From contig CALIEB010000001.1 of assembly GCA_938022205.1 (NCBI GenBank), forward strand, positions 62,001 to 126,000: a stretch of 64,000 bases of DNA, written 5' to 3'. Within the stretch, counting starts at the first letter, position 1, and each line of letters begins with the position of its first letter. The position numbers and the translations under genes were made by a program. The DNA comes from an uncultured Anaerolineae bacterium. Its GTDB lineage: Bacteria > Chloroflexota > Anaerolineae > Aggregatilineales > Phototrophicaceae. The notes under the pieces were generated by a model. It saw nothing but the letters and a program-made list of their open reading frames with translations. It was not told the origin of the DNA and did not search any database. Shown here in pieces: positions 7,467-14,879 of the stretch.

Positions 7467-8663
7467 CTAAATCACACCCTCTGCGCGCAGCTGCGCAATT
7501 TCGGCCTCGCTCTTGTGCAGCAGCTCCTGCAGCACGCAATCGGTATGCTGCCCAAGCAGCGGCGGCGAGCTGTAGGTATCTTCGTAAGTGTCGGAGAGCT
7601 TAATCGGGTTGCCCGTCATCTTGACCGGCGTACCGTTGGGGTGCGTCACCTCAACGATCATCTGACGCGCCAGCACCTGCGGGTTGGCGACGGCTTGTGC
7701 CATCGTGTAGACTGGCGCGCACGGCACGCGCACCTCCGTCAGCCGTTCAATCCAATAACTCTGCGTGTTGGTCATAAAGACCTCGCTCAGGCGTTGGTTA
7801 ATCAAGTCCTGATTGCGCCAGCGTCCGGGCTGCGTGCGGTTCTCTTCGGTATCCAATTCAGGCAACTGCAAGAGCTGCATGAGGTTTGCCCAAAACTCGT
7901 CGGTAATCACCGCGACGATGATATAGCCGTCCTGCACGGGGAAGCTGTTGTAAGGCACGTGGACAAAGTGCGCGTTGCCGAGCGGCTGCGGCACTTCGCC
8001 GCTGAGAAAGTACATCGTCGCCATGTAGTTGAGCAAGCTGATTTGCGCGTCGAGCATAGAAATGTCGACGTGCTGCCCGCGTCCGGTTTGTTGGCGTGCC
8101 ACCAACGCCGCGAGCACGCCAATCACCGCCATCATGCCGCCGCCCAAGTCACCAATCGGGATGCCGCTGCGCACAGGCGTGCTGTTAGGCAGCCCGGTAA
8201 TGCTCATGCCGCCGCCCATCGCCTGCGCCACCATATCAAATGCCACGCGGTCTTTGTCGGGGCCCGTCTCGCCGAAGCCAGTGATGCAGCAGGTGATGAT
8301 GCGCGGGTTAATCGCAGACAGCACGTCATAATCAATTTTGAGCTTCTTCACGACACCCGCGCTAAAGTTAGACAGCACAACGTCGCTATGCGCCACTAGC
8401 TCGTAAAACAACGCCAGCCCGCGCTCGCTTTTGAGGTTGAGCGTGATGCTCTTCTTGTTGCGGTTAAGCGTGAGGAAGTACGCGCCCATGCCGTCAACGC
8501 TGTTGGCGGGGTCGGTCGCTAGTAGCTTGCGCGTGCCTTCGCCCGTTTTTGGTGGCTCAACCTTGATGGTATCTGCGCCCATGTCGGCAAGCATCATGCC
8601 CGCGTAGGGACCAGATAACATGTGCGTGAGGTCTAAGATACGGATGCCGTGTAATGCTTTCAT
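7467..8663 (-). CDS. CaiB/BaiF family (class III) CoA-transferase
   Basis: 398 residues, typical length. The N-terminal block RILDLTHMLSGPYAGMMLADMGADTIKVEPP (starting at residue 8) is diagnostic. The catalytic aspartate is Asp143 in AFDMVAQAMGG, and the glycine-rich GDLGGGMMAVIGVLAAL (171-187) and DISMLDAQ (200-207) blocks follow. Class III enzymes move CoA between carboxylic acids via an aspartyl-CoA intermediate and need no ATP. The lyase gene downstream is one base away, so the two probably activate and then cleave the same acid, as CoA-transferase/lyase pairs do in itaconate and citramalate pathways (known elsewhere, inferred here). RBS AAGGAAAG lies about 11 bases upstream of the ATG. 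Confidence 0.92.
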   Translation of the reverse strand: MKALHGIRILDLTHMLSGPYAGMMLADMGADTIKVEPPKTGEGTRKLLATDPANSVDGMGAYFLTLNRNKKSITLNLKSERGLALFYELVAHSDVVLSNFSAGVVKKLKIDYDVLSAINPRIITCCITGFGETGPDKDRVAFDMVAQAMGGGMSITGLPNSTPVRSGIPIGDLGGGMMAVIGVLAALVARQQTGRGQHVDISMLDAQISLLNYMATMYFLSGEVPQPLGNAHFVHVPYNSFPVQDGYIIVAVITDEFWANLMQLLQLPELDTEENRTQPGRWRNQDLINQRLSEVFMTNTQSYWIERLTEVRVPCAPVYTMAQAVANPQVLARQMIVEVTHPNGTPVKMTGNPIKLSDTYEDTYSSPPLLGQHTDCVLQELLHKSEAEIAQLRAEGVI

Positions 8664-8697
8664 GTGCTTGTGGTCTTTCCTTCTGAAGTTGCTAAAG

Positions 8698-9330
8698 TTA
8701 GGTTAATTCAACCCGCGCCAGATAGTCTAAAACCTCTTGGCGCGAGACGACATCCCCATATTTGGCGTTGATGTCAAACAGGTTTGCCTCGTGCGGCGCA
8801 TGATGGCGGTCGGCGACGCACTCGCGCGGCACAACCACGCGAAAGCCATACTGCATGCCGTCCACCGCTGTAGCGCGAATGCAGCCGCTCGTCGAGCAGC
8901 CCGTCAGCAGCAGCGTGTCGACGTGGTGGCTGGTCAGCAGCGAAACCAGCGACGTGCCAAAGAACGCGCTGGCGTACTGCTTTGTCACGATGACATCGTT
9001 GGGCGTAGGGGCAAGCGTCGGCACAATCTCCGCCAGCGGCTCGCCCGCCACCATGCGCTGCAGCACGGGGATTTTTTGCACAAACAAGCCCCCGTCGCGG
9101 GTGTTAGCGTTGTAAAGCACCTGCGTAAAGACGACCAACACGCCCTTCTCGCGCGCTAACGCCAACACGTCGACGGTTTGCTGCACTGCCTCACGCACAT
9201 CAGGGGCATAGAGCGGCGAGCCCTCATCAACATAGGCATTGATAAAGTCTACAACAAGAAGCGCGGGCGTACGCCCGAAACCCAGCCGCCCGTCAAATAC
9301 GCCCGCGTAATTGTGCGCAAGATCACTCAT
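8698..9330 (-). CDS. isochorismatase-family amidohydrolase (maleamate/N-carbamoylsarcosine amidase-like)
   Basis: 210 residues with the cysteine-hydrolase triad of the family: Asp28 (LLVVDF), Lys117 (VTKQYASAFFGT) and Cys150 in the TGCSTSGCIRATA block (143-155). The TSGC-x-RAT form and overall length resemble N-carbamoylsarcosine amidase and maleamate amidase (NicF) rather than isochorismatase proper. The expected reaction is hydrolysis of a linear amide such as a half-amide of a maleate-type diacid to the free acid plus ammonia. A maleate-isomerase-family gene and a cyclic amidase gene in the divergent operon support such a role. Four-base overlap with the preceding membrane protein gene. 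Exact substrate not readable. Confidence 0.88.
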   Translation of the reverse strand: MSDLAHNYAGVFDGRLGFGRTPALLVVDFINAYVDEGSPLYAPDVREAVQQTVDVLALAREKGVLVVFTQVLYNANTRDGGLFVQKIPVLQRMVAGEPLAEIVPTLAPTPNDVIVTKQYASAFFGTSLVSLLTSHHVDTLLLTGCSTSGCIRATAVDGMQYGFRVVVPRECVADRHHAPHEANLFDINAKYGDVVSRQEVLDYLARVELT

Positions 9331-10040
9331 GATGCCGCCGCAGCCTTTACGCCGCGCACCGCTTCGCCGACGCGCGTCAAGACGCGGTAGGCAGCATAGG
9401 CGAACGCGCCGTTAGAAATCGTGTTGCTGATTTGAGAAGCCCACTCGAGCGGAATAGTACGCGGCTCGATGCGCGCCATGCCCGTCAGCATGAGAATAGC
9501 GACCATGTTAAAGGCGAACAACGCTGCCGCCACGCGGTCTTGCTGGCGCAGGCTCTGGCGAATGGCTAAGCCGCCCGTCGCAAAGTTACCAACGGTCGTC
9601 AGCATCAGCATGATAAGATACCACGTGCGCGCCTCTGGGCGTGCGAACGCCATGCCAAGCGAGGCAAGCGAAACGCCCGCCACAATCACAATCGGCAGCA
9701 CAGCAGGATGCCCGAGCTTAGGCACGCTGCGTCCAGTCGCCTCGCGCTGCACGTACCACAGCATAAATGCCATCACCGTGAACCCCGCGCCCATAAGATA
9801 GAACAGGCTGTCGTTGAAAAAAGCGACGTTGGTTTCGCCGTTCGTCATCGCCATGACGAGCTTCCACGTGGCTTTGCTCGCGCCGCCAAGCGTGGTCAGC
9901 ACCCACGCGATGTGGGCAGCCTTGCCAAAGTTTGCGTTTTGGCGTGCCACGAAGCGCGCCAAAAAGAGCATCCCCAGCGAAGAAAGCACAACGGGCATAA
10001 AATCTTGCAACGCCATCACCACAGAATACGTCTCGTTCAT
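9327..10040 (-). CDS. multi-spanning membrane protein of unknown function
   Basis: 237 residues with about seven hydrophobic segments (roughly 14-31, 41-60, 78-98, 110-130, 135-155, 166-190, 200-222), no soluble domain and no motif I recognise. The stop overlaps the amidase start by four bases, so it is translated with the catabolic genes. The similar size and layout of the next upstream gene (10080-10823) suggest that the two could work as a pair in the membrane, perhaps in uptake or in sensing the substrate. No transporter signature was seen, so this is context only. It ends in a charged and alanine-rich tail. Confidence 0.8.
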   Translation of the reverse strand: MNETYSVVMALQDFMPVVLSSLGMLFLARFVARQNANFGKAAHIAWVLTTLGGASKATWKLVMAMTNGETNVAFFNDSLFYLMGAGFTVMAFMLWYVQREATGRSVPKLGHPAVLPIVIVAGVSLASLGMAFARPEARTWYLIMLMLTTVGNFATGGLAIRQSLRQQDRVAAALFAFNMVAILMLTGMARIEPRTIPLEWASQISNTISNGAFAYAAYRVLTRVGEAVRGVKAAAAS

Positions 10041-10079
10041 AAGTCCTCTCTTAACAAACGCTACTTAAAATAAGCTGTT

Positions 10080-10823
10080 TTACGAAGCGGCGGGTTGCAC
10101 GCTGCCGAGCGCACCAAGCCCTTCACGCGCTTGCAGGCGCGCCGTAACGAACAACAAGCTGGCGAGCAAGACAAATTCACCGGCGTTGCCGACCCAAAGC
10201 CCAACGCGCGAAGCAGGCACCGCCGCCGTGATAAACATGACCACCGCACCTGCTAGCAGCCACCAAAGGCTGGCTTTGCGCCCAATCATAAAGCCCCAAA
10301 TAGCCACGACAATCACGGTCGCAATCGAGGCAAGCGGCGGCAGCCCACGCGCCTCCAGCACGCCCTCTTCGTAGGTCACGCCCTCGCACAACTGGTTTTC
10401 CGTCAGGCGTTCGGCATAGCGCAAAATGCCGTCATGGCAAGCTGGTTTAAGGTGCATGCCGATAAAGCTCTGCGACATGCCCACGCCTATCAAAATCACC
10501 GCCAAGCCAGCCATGATGTTGCGGTTGCGCGTAGACTGCGCCATCGGCACGCCAGCACGTCGCGCCAGTTCCAACGCCGTCAGTACCAAAAGCGGGGTCA
10601 TCACGGCATGCAGCAAGTAGCGCGGCACGTTCAGCGTTTCTAACGTGCTGCCCACGCCAATGCTCATGCCGAGCGCGAGGATAAGGTTGTCATACGCCAG
10701 CCCCGCCGCCGTGATAATCACAATCAACGTGCCAAGCGAACGTTGACGCTGCCACAACAGCGTCCCCCAAACAACCAAACTAAGATGAAGCACAACCAAC
10801 AGTGGGTGTAAAAAAGTGGACAT
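10080..10823 (-). CDS. multi-spanning membrane protein of unknown function
   Basis: 247 residues, about seven hydrophobic segments, first gene of the minus operon facing the peroxiredoxin gene. Visible features are an aspartate-asparagine pair in the second segment (AYDNLILALG, 43-52), LNVPRYLLHAVMTPLL (64-79), and a loop of about 50 residues with two cysteines (near 129 and 146) between predicted membrane spans. The cysteines could form a disulfide if the loop is outside the cell. Not recognised as a named transporter. Separated from the next membrane gene by 39 bases. The position at the head of the operon suggests a membrane step such as uptake, which is inference. Confidence 0.8.
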   Translation of the reverse strand: MSTFLHPLLVVLHLSLVVWGTLLWQRQRSLGTLIVIITAAGLAYDNLILALGMSIGVGSTLETLNVPRYLLHAVMTPLLVLTALELARRAGVPMAQSTRNRNIMAGLAVILIGVGMSQSFIGMHLKPACHDGILRYAERLTENQLCEGVTYEEGVLEARGLPPLASIATVIVVAIWGFMIGRKASLWWLLAGAVVMFITAAVPASRVGLWVGNAGEFVLLASLLFVTARLQAREGLGALGSVQPAAS

Positions 10824-10881
10824 AAATAAAAACCCCTCATCAACCTAAGTAAACGATGTGTTTTCAAACTGCACTAGCAAG

Positions 10882-10926
10882 TTGACGCAAAACCCAATAT
10901 GATGTAACATCGTATTGTTGTAACAT
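10882..10926 (+). promoter_or_regulatory. divergent promoter region with repeated GTAACAT operator-like motif
   Basis: For the rightward operon a sigma-70-like pair is visible: TTGACG at 10882-10887, 17 bases, TAACAT at 10905-10910. The -10 lies in GATGTAACATC (10901-10911), an odd-length inverted repeat. A second copy of TGTAACAT begins 16 bases later (10919-10926) within TGTTGTAACA. The same GTAACAT core occurs on the minus strand at the other operon start (5274-5267). A repressor bound here could close both divergent promoters. A promoter for the leftward genes is not clear. Confidence 0.55.
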
Positions 10927-10968
10927 TTTATAGCGCAGAAACAACCACTTTGTCAAGGAGTTTCTCAT

Positions 10969-11439
10969 ATGCCTATCCCTCAAGTGGGCGACATCGCCCC
11001 AGATTTCGAAGTTGCTAGCGACAGCGGTGAGCTTGTGCGCCTCTCGGATTATCGCGGACAGCGCGTTGTGCTTTACTTTTACCCGCAAGCGGACACGCCG
11101 GGCTGCACCACACAAGCCTGCACCTTCCGCGACAACTACGCGCTGTTTCAAGAAAAAGGTGTGGTCGTGCTAGGCGCAAGCCCCGACACTGTCGAAGCGC
11201 AAGCCAACTTTAAGCGCAAGTATAACCTGCCGTTTGTGCTGCTCGCCGATGCTGACAAGACCGTTGCCAACGCCTATGGCTTATGGGGAACACACAAAAT
11301 CGAGTATGAGGGGGTCACTTACGAGGTAACGGGGGTGCGCCGCTCGACGTTCATCATCGATGAGCAAGGCATCGTGACATACGCAAAATTTGGCGTAGAC
11401 CCCGCCAACAATACCGCCGAAATTTTGGCATTGCTTTAA
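10969..11439 (+). CDS. bcp: peroxiredoxin, BCP/PrxQ type
   Basis: 156 residues, start backed by AAGGAG. Thioredoxin fold with peroxidatic Cys46 and resolving Cys51 in PGCTTQAC, five residues apart as in the PrxQ/BCP alpha2 type, followed by FRD and the RRSTFIID strand near 128. It reduces hydrogen peroxide and organic hydroperoxides using thioredoxin. As first gene of the rightward catabolic operon, under a promoter that shares its motif with the oxygenase operon, it probably guards the cell against peroxides or photosensitised damage generated during the pathway (inference). It is 39 bases upstream of the maleate-isomerase-like gene. Confidence 0.93.
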   Translation: MPIPQVGDIAPDFEVASDSGELVRLSDYRGQRVVLYFYPQADTPGCTTQACTFRDNYALFQEKGVVVLGASPDTVEAQANFKRKYNLPFVLLADADKTVANAYGLWGTHKIEYEGVTYEVTGVRRSTFIIDEQGIVTYAKFGVDPANNTAEILALL

Positions 11440-11478
11440 CTTTTACTTACCGACTTTTTTTAATGAGGAGATAGCGCA

Positions 11479-12222
11479 ATGGTAGACGCATTAGGATGGC
11501 GCAAAAAGTTTGGTGTAATCGCGCCCAGCACCAACACGATTGTAGAGCCTGATTTTTACCGCATGCGCGTAGAAGGCGTTACCGCGCACTTCTCGCGCAT
11601 TTGGATACGCAACCAAAACCTTAGCAGCGACAGTGCGTTCCAAGAGCTGCTTGTGCAAATCCGCGACGAAATCCACTACGCCATCCAGCGCGTTCTCACC
11701 GCCGAAGTCGACTACATGGTGATGGGCATGAGCGCGGAGACCTTCTGGGGCGGCGTAGAGGGCAATCGCCAGTTTGTCAAGCAAATTAAGGACTGGTCAG
11801 GAATGGGCGTTGCCACCGGCGCAGAGGCTTGTGAGCGCGCGCTCAAGCTCTTCAACGCCAAAAAGATTGCGGTCATCACACCTTATCAGCCCATCGGCGA
11901 CGAAAACGTGCGCCGCTTCTTCAGCGAGCTGGGCTTTGAGGTGGGCAAAGTGAAGGGACTACGCTGTCCTACGGCGGTGGCAATTGCGCACGTCCAAGAG
12001 GATGAGCTGCGCCGAGCGTTGTACGAAATCAACGACGACAGCGTCGACGCGCTCGTGCAAGTTGGCACCAACTTGAGCATGGTGCGCCTTGCTGATGAGG
12101 CGGAACGCTGGTTAGGCAAGCCTGTCATTGCGATTAACGCCGCCACGTGGTGGATGGCACTGCGTGACAACGGCATCACCGACAAGGTTTACGGCTGCGG
12201 TCAGCTGCTGCGCGACTATTAA
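11479..12222 (+). CDS. maleate isomerase / Asp-Glu racemase superfamily protein lacking the usual cysteines
   Basis: 247 residues, good RBS (GAGGAG). The N-terminus FGVIAPSTNTIVEPDF (11-26) is typical of maleate cis-trans isomerase and arylmalonate decarboxylase relatives, and two Rossmann-like halves follow (VDYMVMGMS at 77-85; KKIAVITP at 128-135). Family members normally carry a cysteine in each half. Here the aligned positions appear to be Met84 (MGMSAETF) and Gly196 (QVGTNLS). The three cysteines present (118, 163, 240) are elsewhere. So the fold is clear, but a two-cysteine isomerisation mechanism is doubtful; a different reaction on a maleate- or hydantoin-like compound is possible. 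It is placed between the peroxiredoxin and the monooxygenase in one operon. Confidence 0.8.
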   Translation: MVDALGWRKKFGVIAPSTNTIVEPDFYRMRVEGVTAHFSRIWIRNQNLSSDSAFQELLVQIRDEIHYAIQRVLTAEVDYMVMGMSAETFWGGVEGNRQFVKQIKDWSGMGVATGAEACERALKLFNAKKIAVITPYQPIGDENVRRFFSELGFEVGKVKGLRCPTAVAIAHVQEDELRRALYEINDDSVDALVQVGTNLSMVRLADEAERWLGKPVIAINAATWWMALRDNGITDKVYGCGQLLRDY

Positions 12223-12237
12223 CCACAAGGGGCGGTT

Positions 12238-13428
12238 ATGACACACACCATCACACTACCCGTTATCATCGTTGGCGCGGGACCCGTCGGCTTGTCGTTA
12301 GCGTTGGCGTTAGCGCGGCGCGGCGTACACGTCGAAGTCTTCGAGGCACTGCCCGAGCTTAGCACAGAGGCGCGCGCCAGCACTTTTCACCCGCGCACGC
12401 TAGAGATGCTCGCCGAGTGGGGCGCGCTCGAGGCATTGCTCAAGCACGGGCATGTCGTCGACCGCCTGCAGTTTTGGGAGCGCGAAAACCGCCAGCTCGT
12501 CGCCGAGTTACCCTACAGCGTCATCGCAAATGACACACCCTACCCCTTCCGCCTGCAGTGTCCCCAAAGCACGCTCACGTGCTTACTCAAACCGATGCTG
12601 GAGGCGCATCCTTGCGCCCGCGTCCACATGGGGCATACGTTCGTCGCCTACCGAGAAGGCAACGACCATGTCGAAGCAACCTTTACCCGCAGCGACGGCA
12701 GCACTCACACCGTCAAGGGCGCGTTCCTGTGCGGCGCGGACGGCGCGAAGAGCGCGGTGCGCCGCGAGCTGGGCATGACGTTTGAGGGCATGACCTACGA
12801 AGACCGCTTCTTGTTGGTGGCGAGCGATGTCAACCTGAGCGCGCTGTTTCCCGATTTTGCGTCGGTGTGCTACGTGTTTGACCCGCACGAGTGGGTGATT
12901 GTGCTGCACCTACCGGACATCACGCGGGTGGTCTTCCGCCTGCGCGACGAAGAGTCTGACCACATCGCCCAAGACGAAGCGGCTATCCGCCAGCGCATGC
13001 GCGGCTTTATCGGGGCTGACCTTGACTACACCATTCGCGGCGTGTCAATCTACAAAGTACATCAGCGCATCGCCGAGAGCTTTCGGCGCGGGCGCGTGCT
13101 ACTGCTGGGCGACGCGGCGCACATCAACAACCCAATGGGTGGCATGGGCATGAATAGCGGCATTCACGACGCTTACACGCTGGTTGAGCCGCTTCTGACC
13201 GCTTTAGAAACAGGCGCAACCGATGCGTTGGATGCTTGGGCGCAAGCGCGGCGTACCTTCGCCTTACAGGATATCCAAAGCTACACCGACAAAAACTACC
13301 GTGACATGAGCGCGAGCGAGCTGGCTTATCGCCAAGCGCGCAACGACCACCTGCGCGCCATCGCTAGCGACCCCGCCGAGATGCGCCGCTTCTTGCTCAA
13401 AGCCTCTATGCTGGAGGACAGAGTATGA
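12238..13428 (+). CDS. FAD-dependent class A monooxygenase (PHBH fold)
   Basis: 396 residues, the usual length for single-component aromatic hydroxylases. FAD motifs are complete: GAGPVG (13-18), the GADG motif (167-170) and GDAAH (291-295) followed by PMGGMGMNSGIHDA. These enzymes use NAD(P)H and oxygen to hydroxylate electron-rich aromatic or heteroaromatic rings; homologues include 6-hydroxynicotinate 3-monooxygenase and kynurenine-type enzymes. No membrane anchor. The stop overlaps the aldehyde dehydrogenase start by four bases (ATGA). In this cluster it may oxidise a pyrrole or other N-heterocycle before ring opening, which is inferred from the downstream cyclic amidase. Confidence 0.92.
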   Translation: MTHTITLPVIIVGAGPVGLSLALALARRGVHVEVFEALPELSTEARASTFHPRTLEMLAEWGALEALLKHGHVVDRLQFWERENRQLVAELPYSVIANDTPYPFRLQCPQSTLTCLLKPMLEAHPCARVHMGHTFVAYREGNDHVEATFTRSDGSTHTVKGAFLCGADGAKSAVRRELGMTFEGMTYEDRFLLVASDVNLSALFPDFASVCYVFDPHEWVIVLHLPDITRVVFRLRDEESDHIAQDEAAIRQRMRGFIGADLDYTIRGVSIYKVHQRIAESFRRGRVLLLGDAAHINNPMGGMGMNSGIHDAYTLVEPLLTALETGATDALDAWAQARRTFALQDIQSYTDKNYRDMSASELAYRQARNDHLRAIASDPAEMRRFLLKASMLEDRV

Positions 13429-14879
13429 CCACGTCGACAACGCAGACGCTGCTCAAGGGGCTGCTGTGGATAGATGGCAAGGAAACCCCCGCCCTTTCAG
13501 GCGAAACATTTGCCACCTATGCGCCTGAAGACGGGCGCAAGCTCGGCGACGTGGCGCGTGCCAGCAGTGCCGACGTGGCGCGTGCCGTCAGCGCAGCCGA
13601 GCGCGGCTTTGCAGCTTGGTCAGCCCTGCCGCCCGCCGAGCGCGAGCGCGTGCTACTGCGTGCCGCCGACCTGCTGGAAGCCGAAAGCGACAAGCTCATT
13701 GACCTCATCATCGACGAAAGCGGCTCAACCATCACCAAAGCGCGCTTTGAATGTCGCTACGGCGCGAGCTTGCTGCGCACCGCAGCGGGTGAAGCGCGCC
13801 GCCTATACGGCGATACCTTCCCCAACGACCGCCCGCACCGCATCTCGATGGTCTTCCGCGAGCCGCTTGGGGTTGTCGTCGCCATTTCGCCGTTTAACGC
13901 CCCGCTTGCCCTGCTCGCCAAGATGGTCGTATTTCCGCTGGCGGCGGGCAACGCCGTGATTAGCAAGCCGAGCGAAGAAACGCCGTTAGTCGCGCTGGCG
14001 TTCGCGCGCATTTTGCACGAGGCAGGGCTGCCAGACGGCGCGCTCAACATGCTAACCGGCTACGGCAGCGAGGTGGGCAGCGCGCTGGTAACCCATCCCA
14101 CTGTGCGCGGCATCGCCTTTACGGGCAGCACCGCCACAGGGCAAAAAATCGGACAGCTCGCCATGCAGCACATGACACGCCTTCAGCTGGAGCTGGGCGG
14201 CAAAAACCCGCTGCTGGTCTTGCGCGATGTGGACGTTGAGGCTGCCGTTAACGCCACGGTGCTAGGCGCGTTCTATCACGGCGGACAAATTTGCATGTCA
14301 AGTTCGCGCCTCATCGTCGAGCGCGCCGTTGCCGACGACTATCTCAGCGCGCTCAAAACGGCGGCAGAGGGTTTGTATCTAGGCGACCTGCGCGACGAGC
14401 GCACCGCCTACGGTCCGCTTATCCATCAAGGCGCGTTAGACAAAGTGAGCCGCCACGTGCAAGCCGCGCTTGAGGCAGGCGCGCAGTGCCTCACCGGCGG
14501 CGCGGTACATCACGGGCTAACTTACCAGCCGACCCTGCTCGTCGAACCACCGCGCGACAACACCATCTGGCGCGAAGAGACGTTCGGGCCCGTCGCCTGC
14601 GCTGTTATCGTCGATGACCTTGAGCAAGCGATTGCCGCAGCCAACGAAAGCGATTACGGTCTGAGCGCAGGCATTCTCACCAACGACATGAAACGTGGCT
14701 TGCAAGCGGCGCGGCGCATTCGCTGCGGCGGCGTGCATCTAGGCTTGCACTCCTTCCAAAGCGACGCGCTTGCCCCGGTCGGCGGGTTCGGGCTGTCAGG
14801 CATGGGGCGCAGCGGCGGCAAATACAGCACAGAACACTTTACTGAACTTAAGTGGATTAGCATTGAGTTGGAGGAGTAA
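13425..14879 (+). CDS. NAD(P)-dependent aldehyde dehydrogenase
   Basis: 484 residues, full length for the family. Catalytic residues are in place: Glu256 in LELGGK, nucleophile Cys290 in GGQICMSS, and the EETFGPV block near 386. The cofactor loop SPFNAPL (155-161) and FTGSTATGQ (232-240) are normal; the sequence is closest in style to benzaldehyde or vanillin dehydrogenases, though the subfamily cannot be fixed by eye. It would oxidise an aldehyde intermediate to the acid. Coupled to the monooxygenase by a four-base overlap. Its stop codon directly abuts the ATG of the dihydropyrimidinase-like gene, with the GGAGG ribosome site lying inside its own end. Confidence 0.93.
   Translation: MTTSTTQTLLKGLLWIDGKETPALSGETFATYAPEDGRKLGDVARASSADVARAVSAAERGFAAWSALPPAERERVLLRAADLLEAESDKLIDLIIDESGSTITKARFECRYGASLLRTAAGEARRLYGDTFPNDRPHRISMVFREPLGVVVAISPFNAPLALLAKMVVFPLAAGNAVISKPSEETPLVALAFARILHEAGLPDGALNMLTGYGSEVGSALVTHPTVRGIAFTGSTATGQKIGQLAMQHMTRLQLELGGKNPLLVLRDVDVEAAVNATVLGAFYHGGQICMSSSRLIVERAVADDYLSALKTAAEGLYLGDLRDERTAYGPLIHQGALDKVSRHVQAALEAGAQCLTGGAVHHGLTYQPTLLVEPPRDNTIWREETFGPVACAVIVDDLEQAIAAANESDYGLSAGILTNDMKRGLQAARRIRCGGVHLGLHSFQSDALAPVGGFGLSGMGRSGGKYSTEHFTELKWISIELEE

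Noticed and set aside
7464-8399. Plus-strand open frame of 311 codons
   Set aside because: It lies opposite the CaiB-type CoA-transferase gene with intact motifs; His/Arg/Val-rich composition and no recognisable domain.
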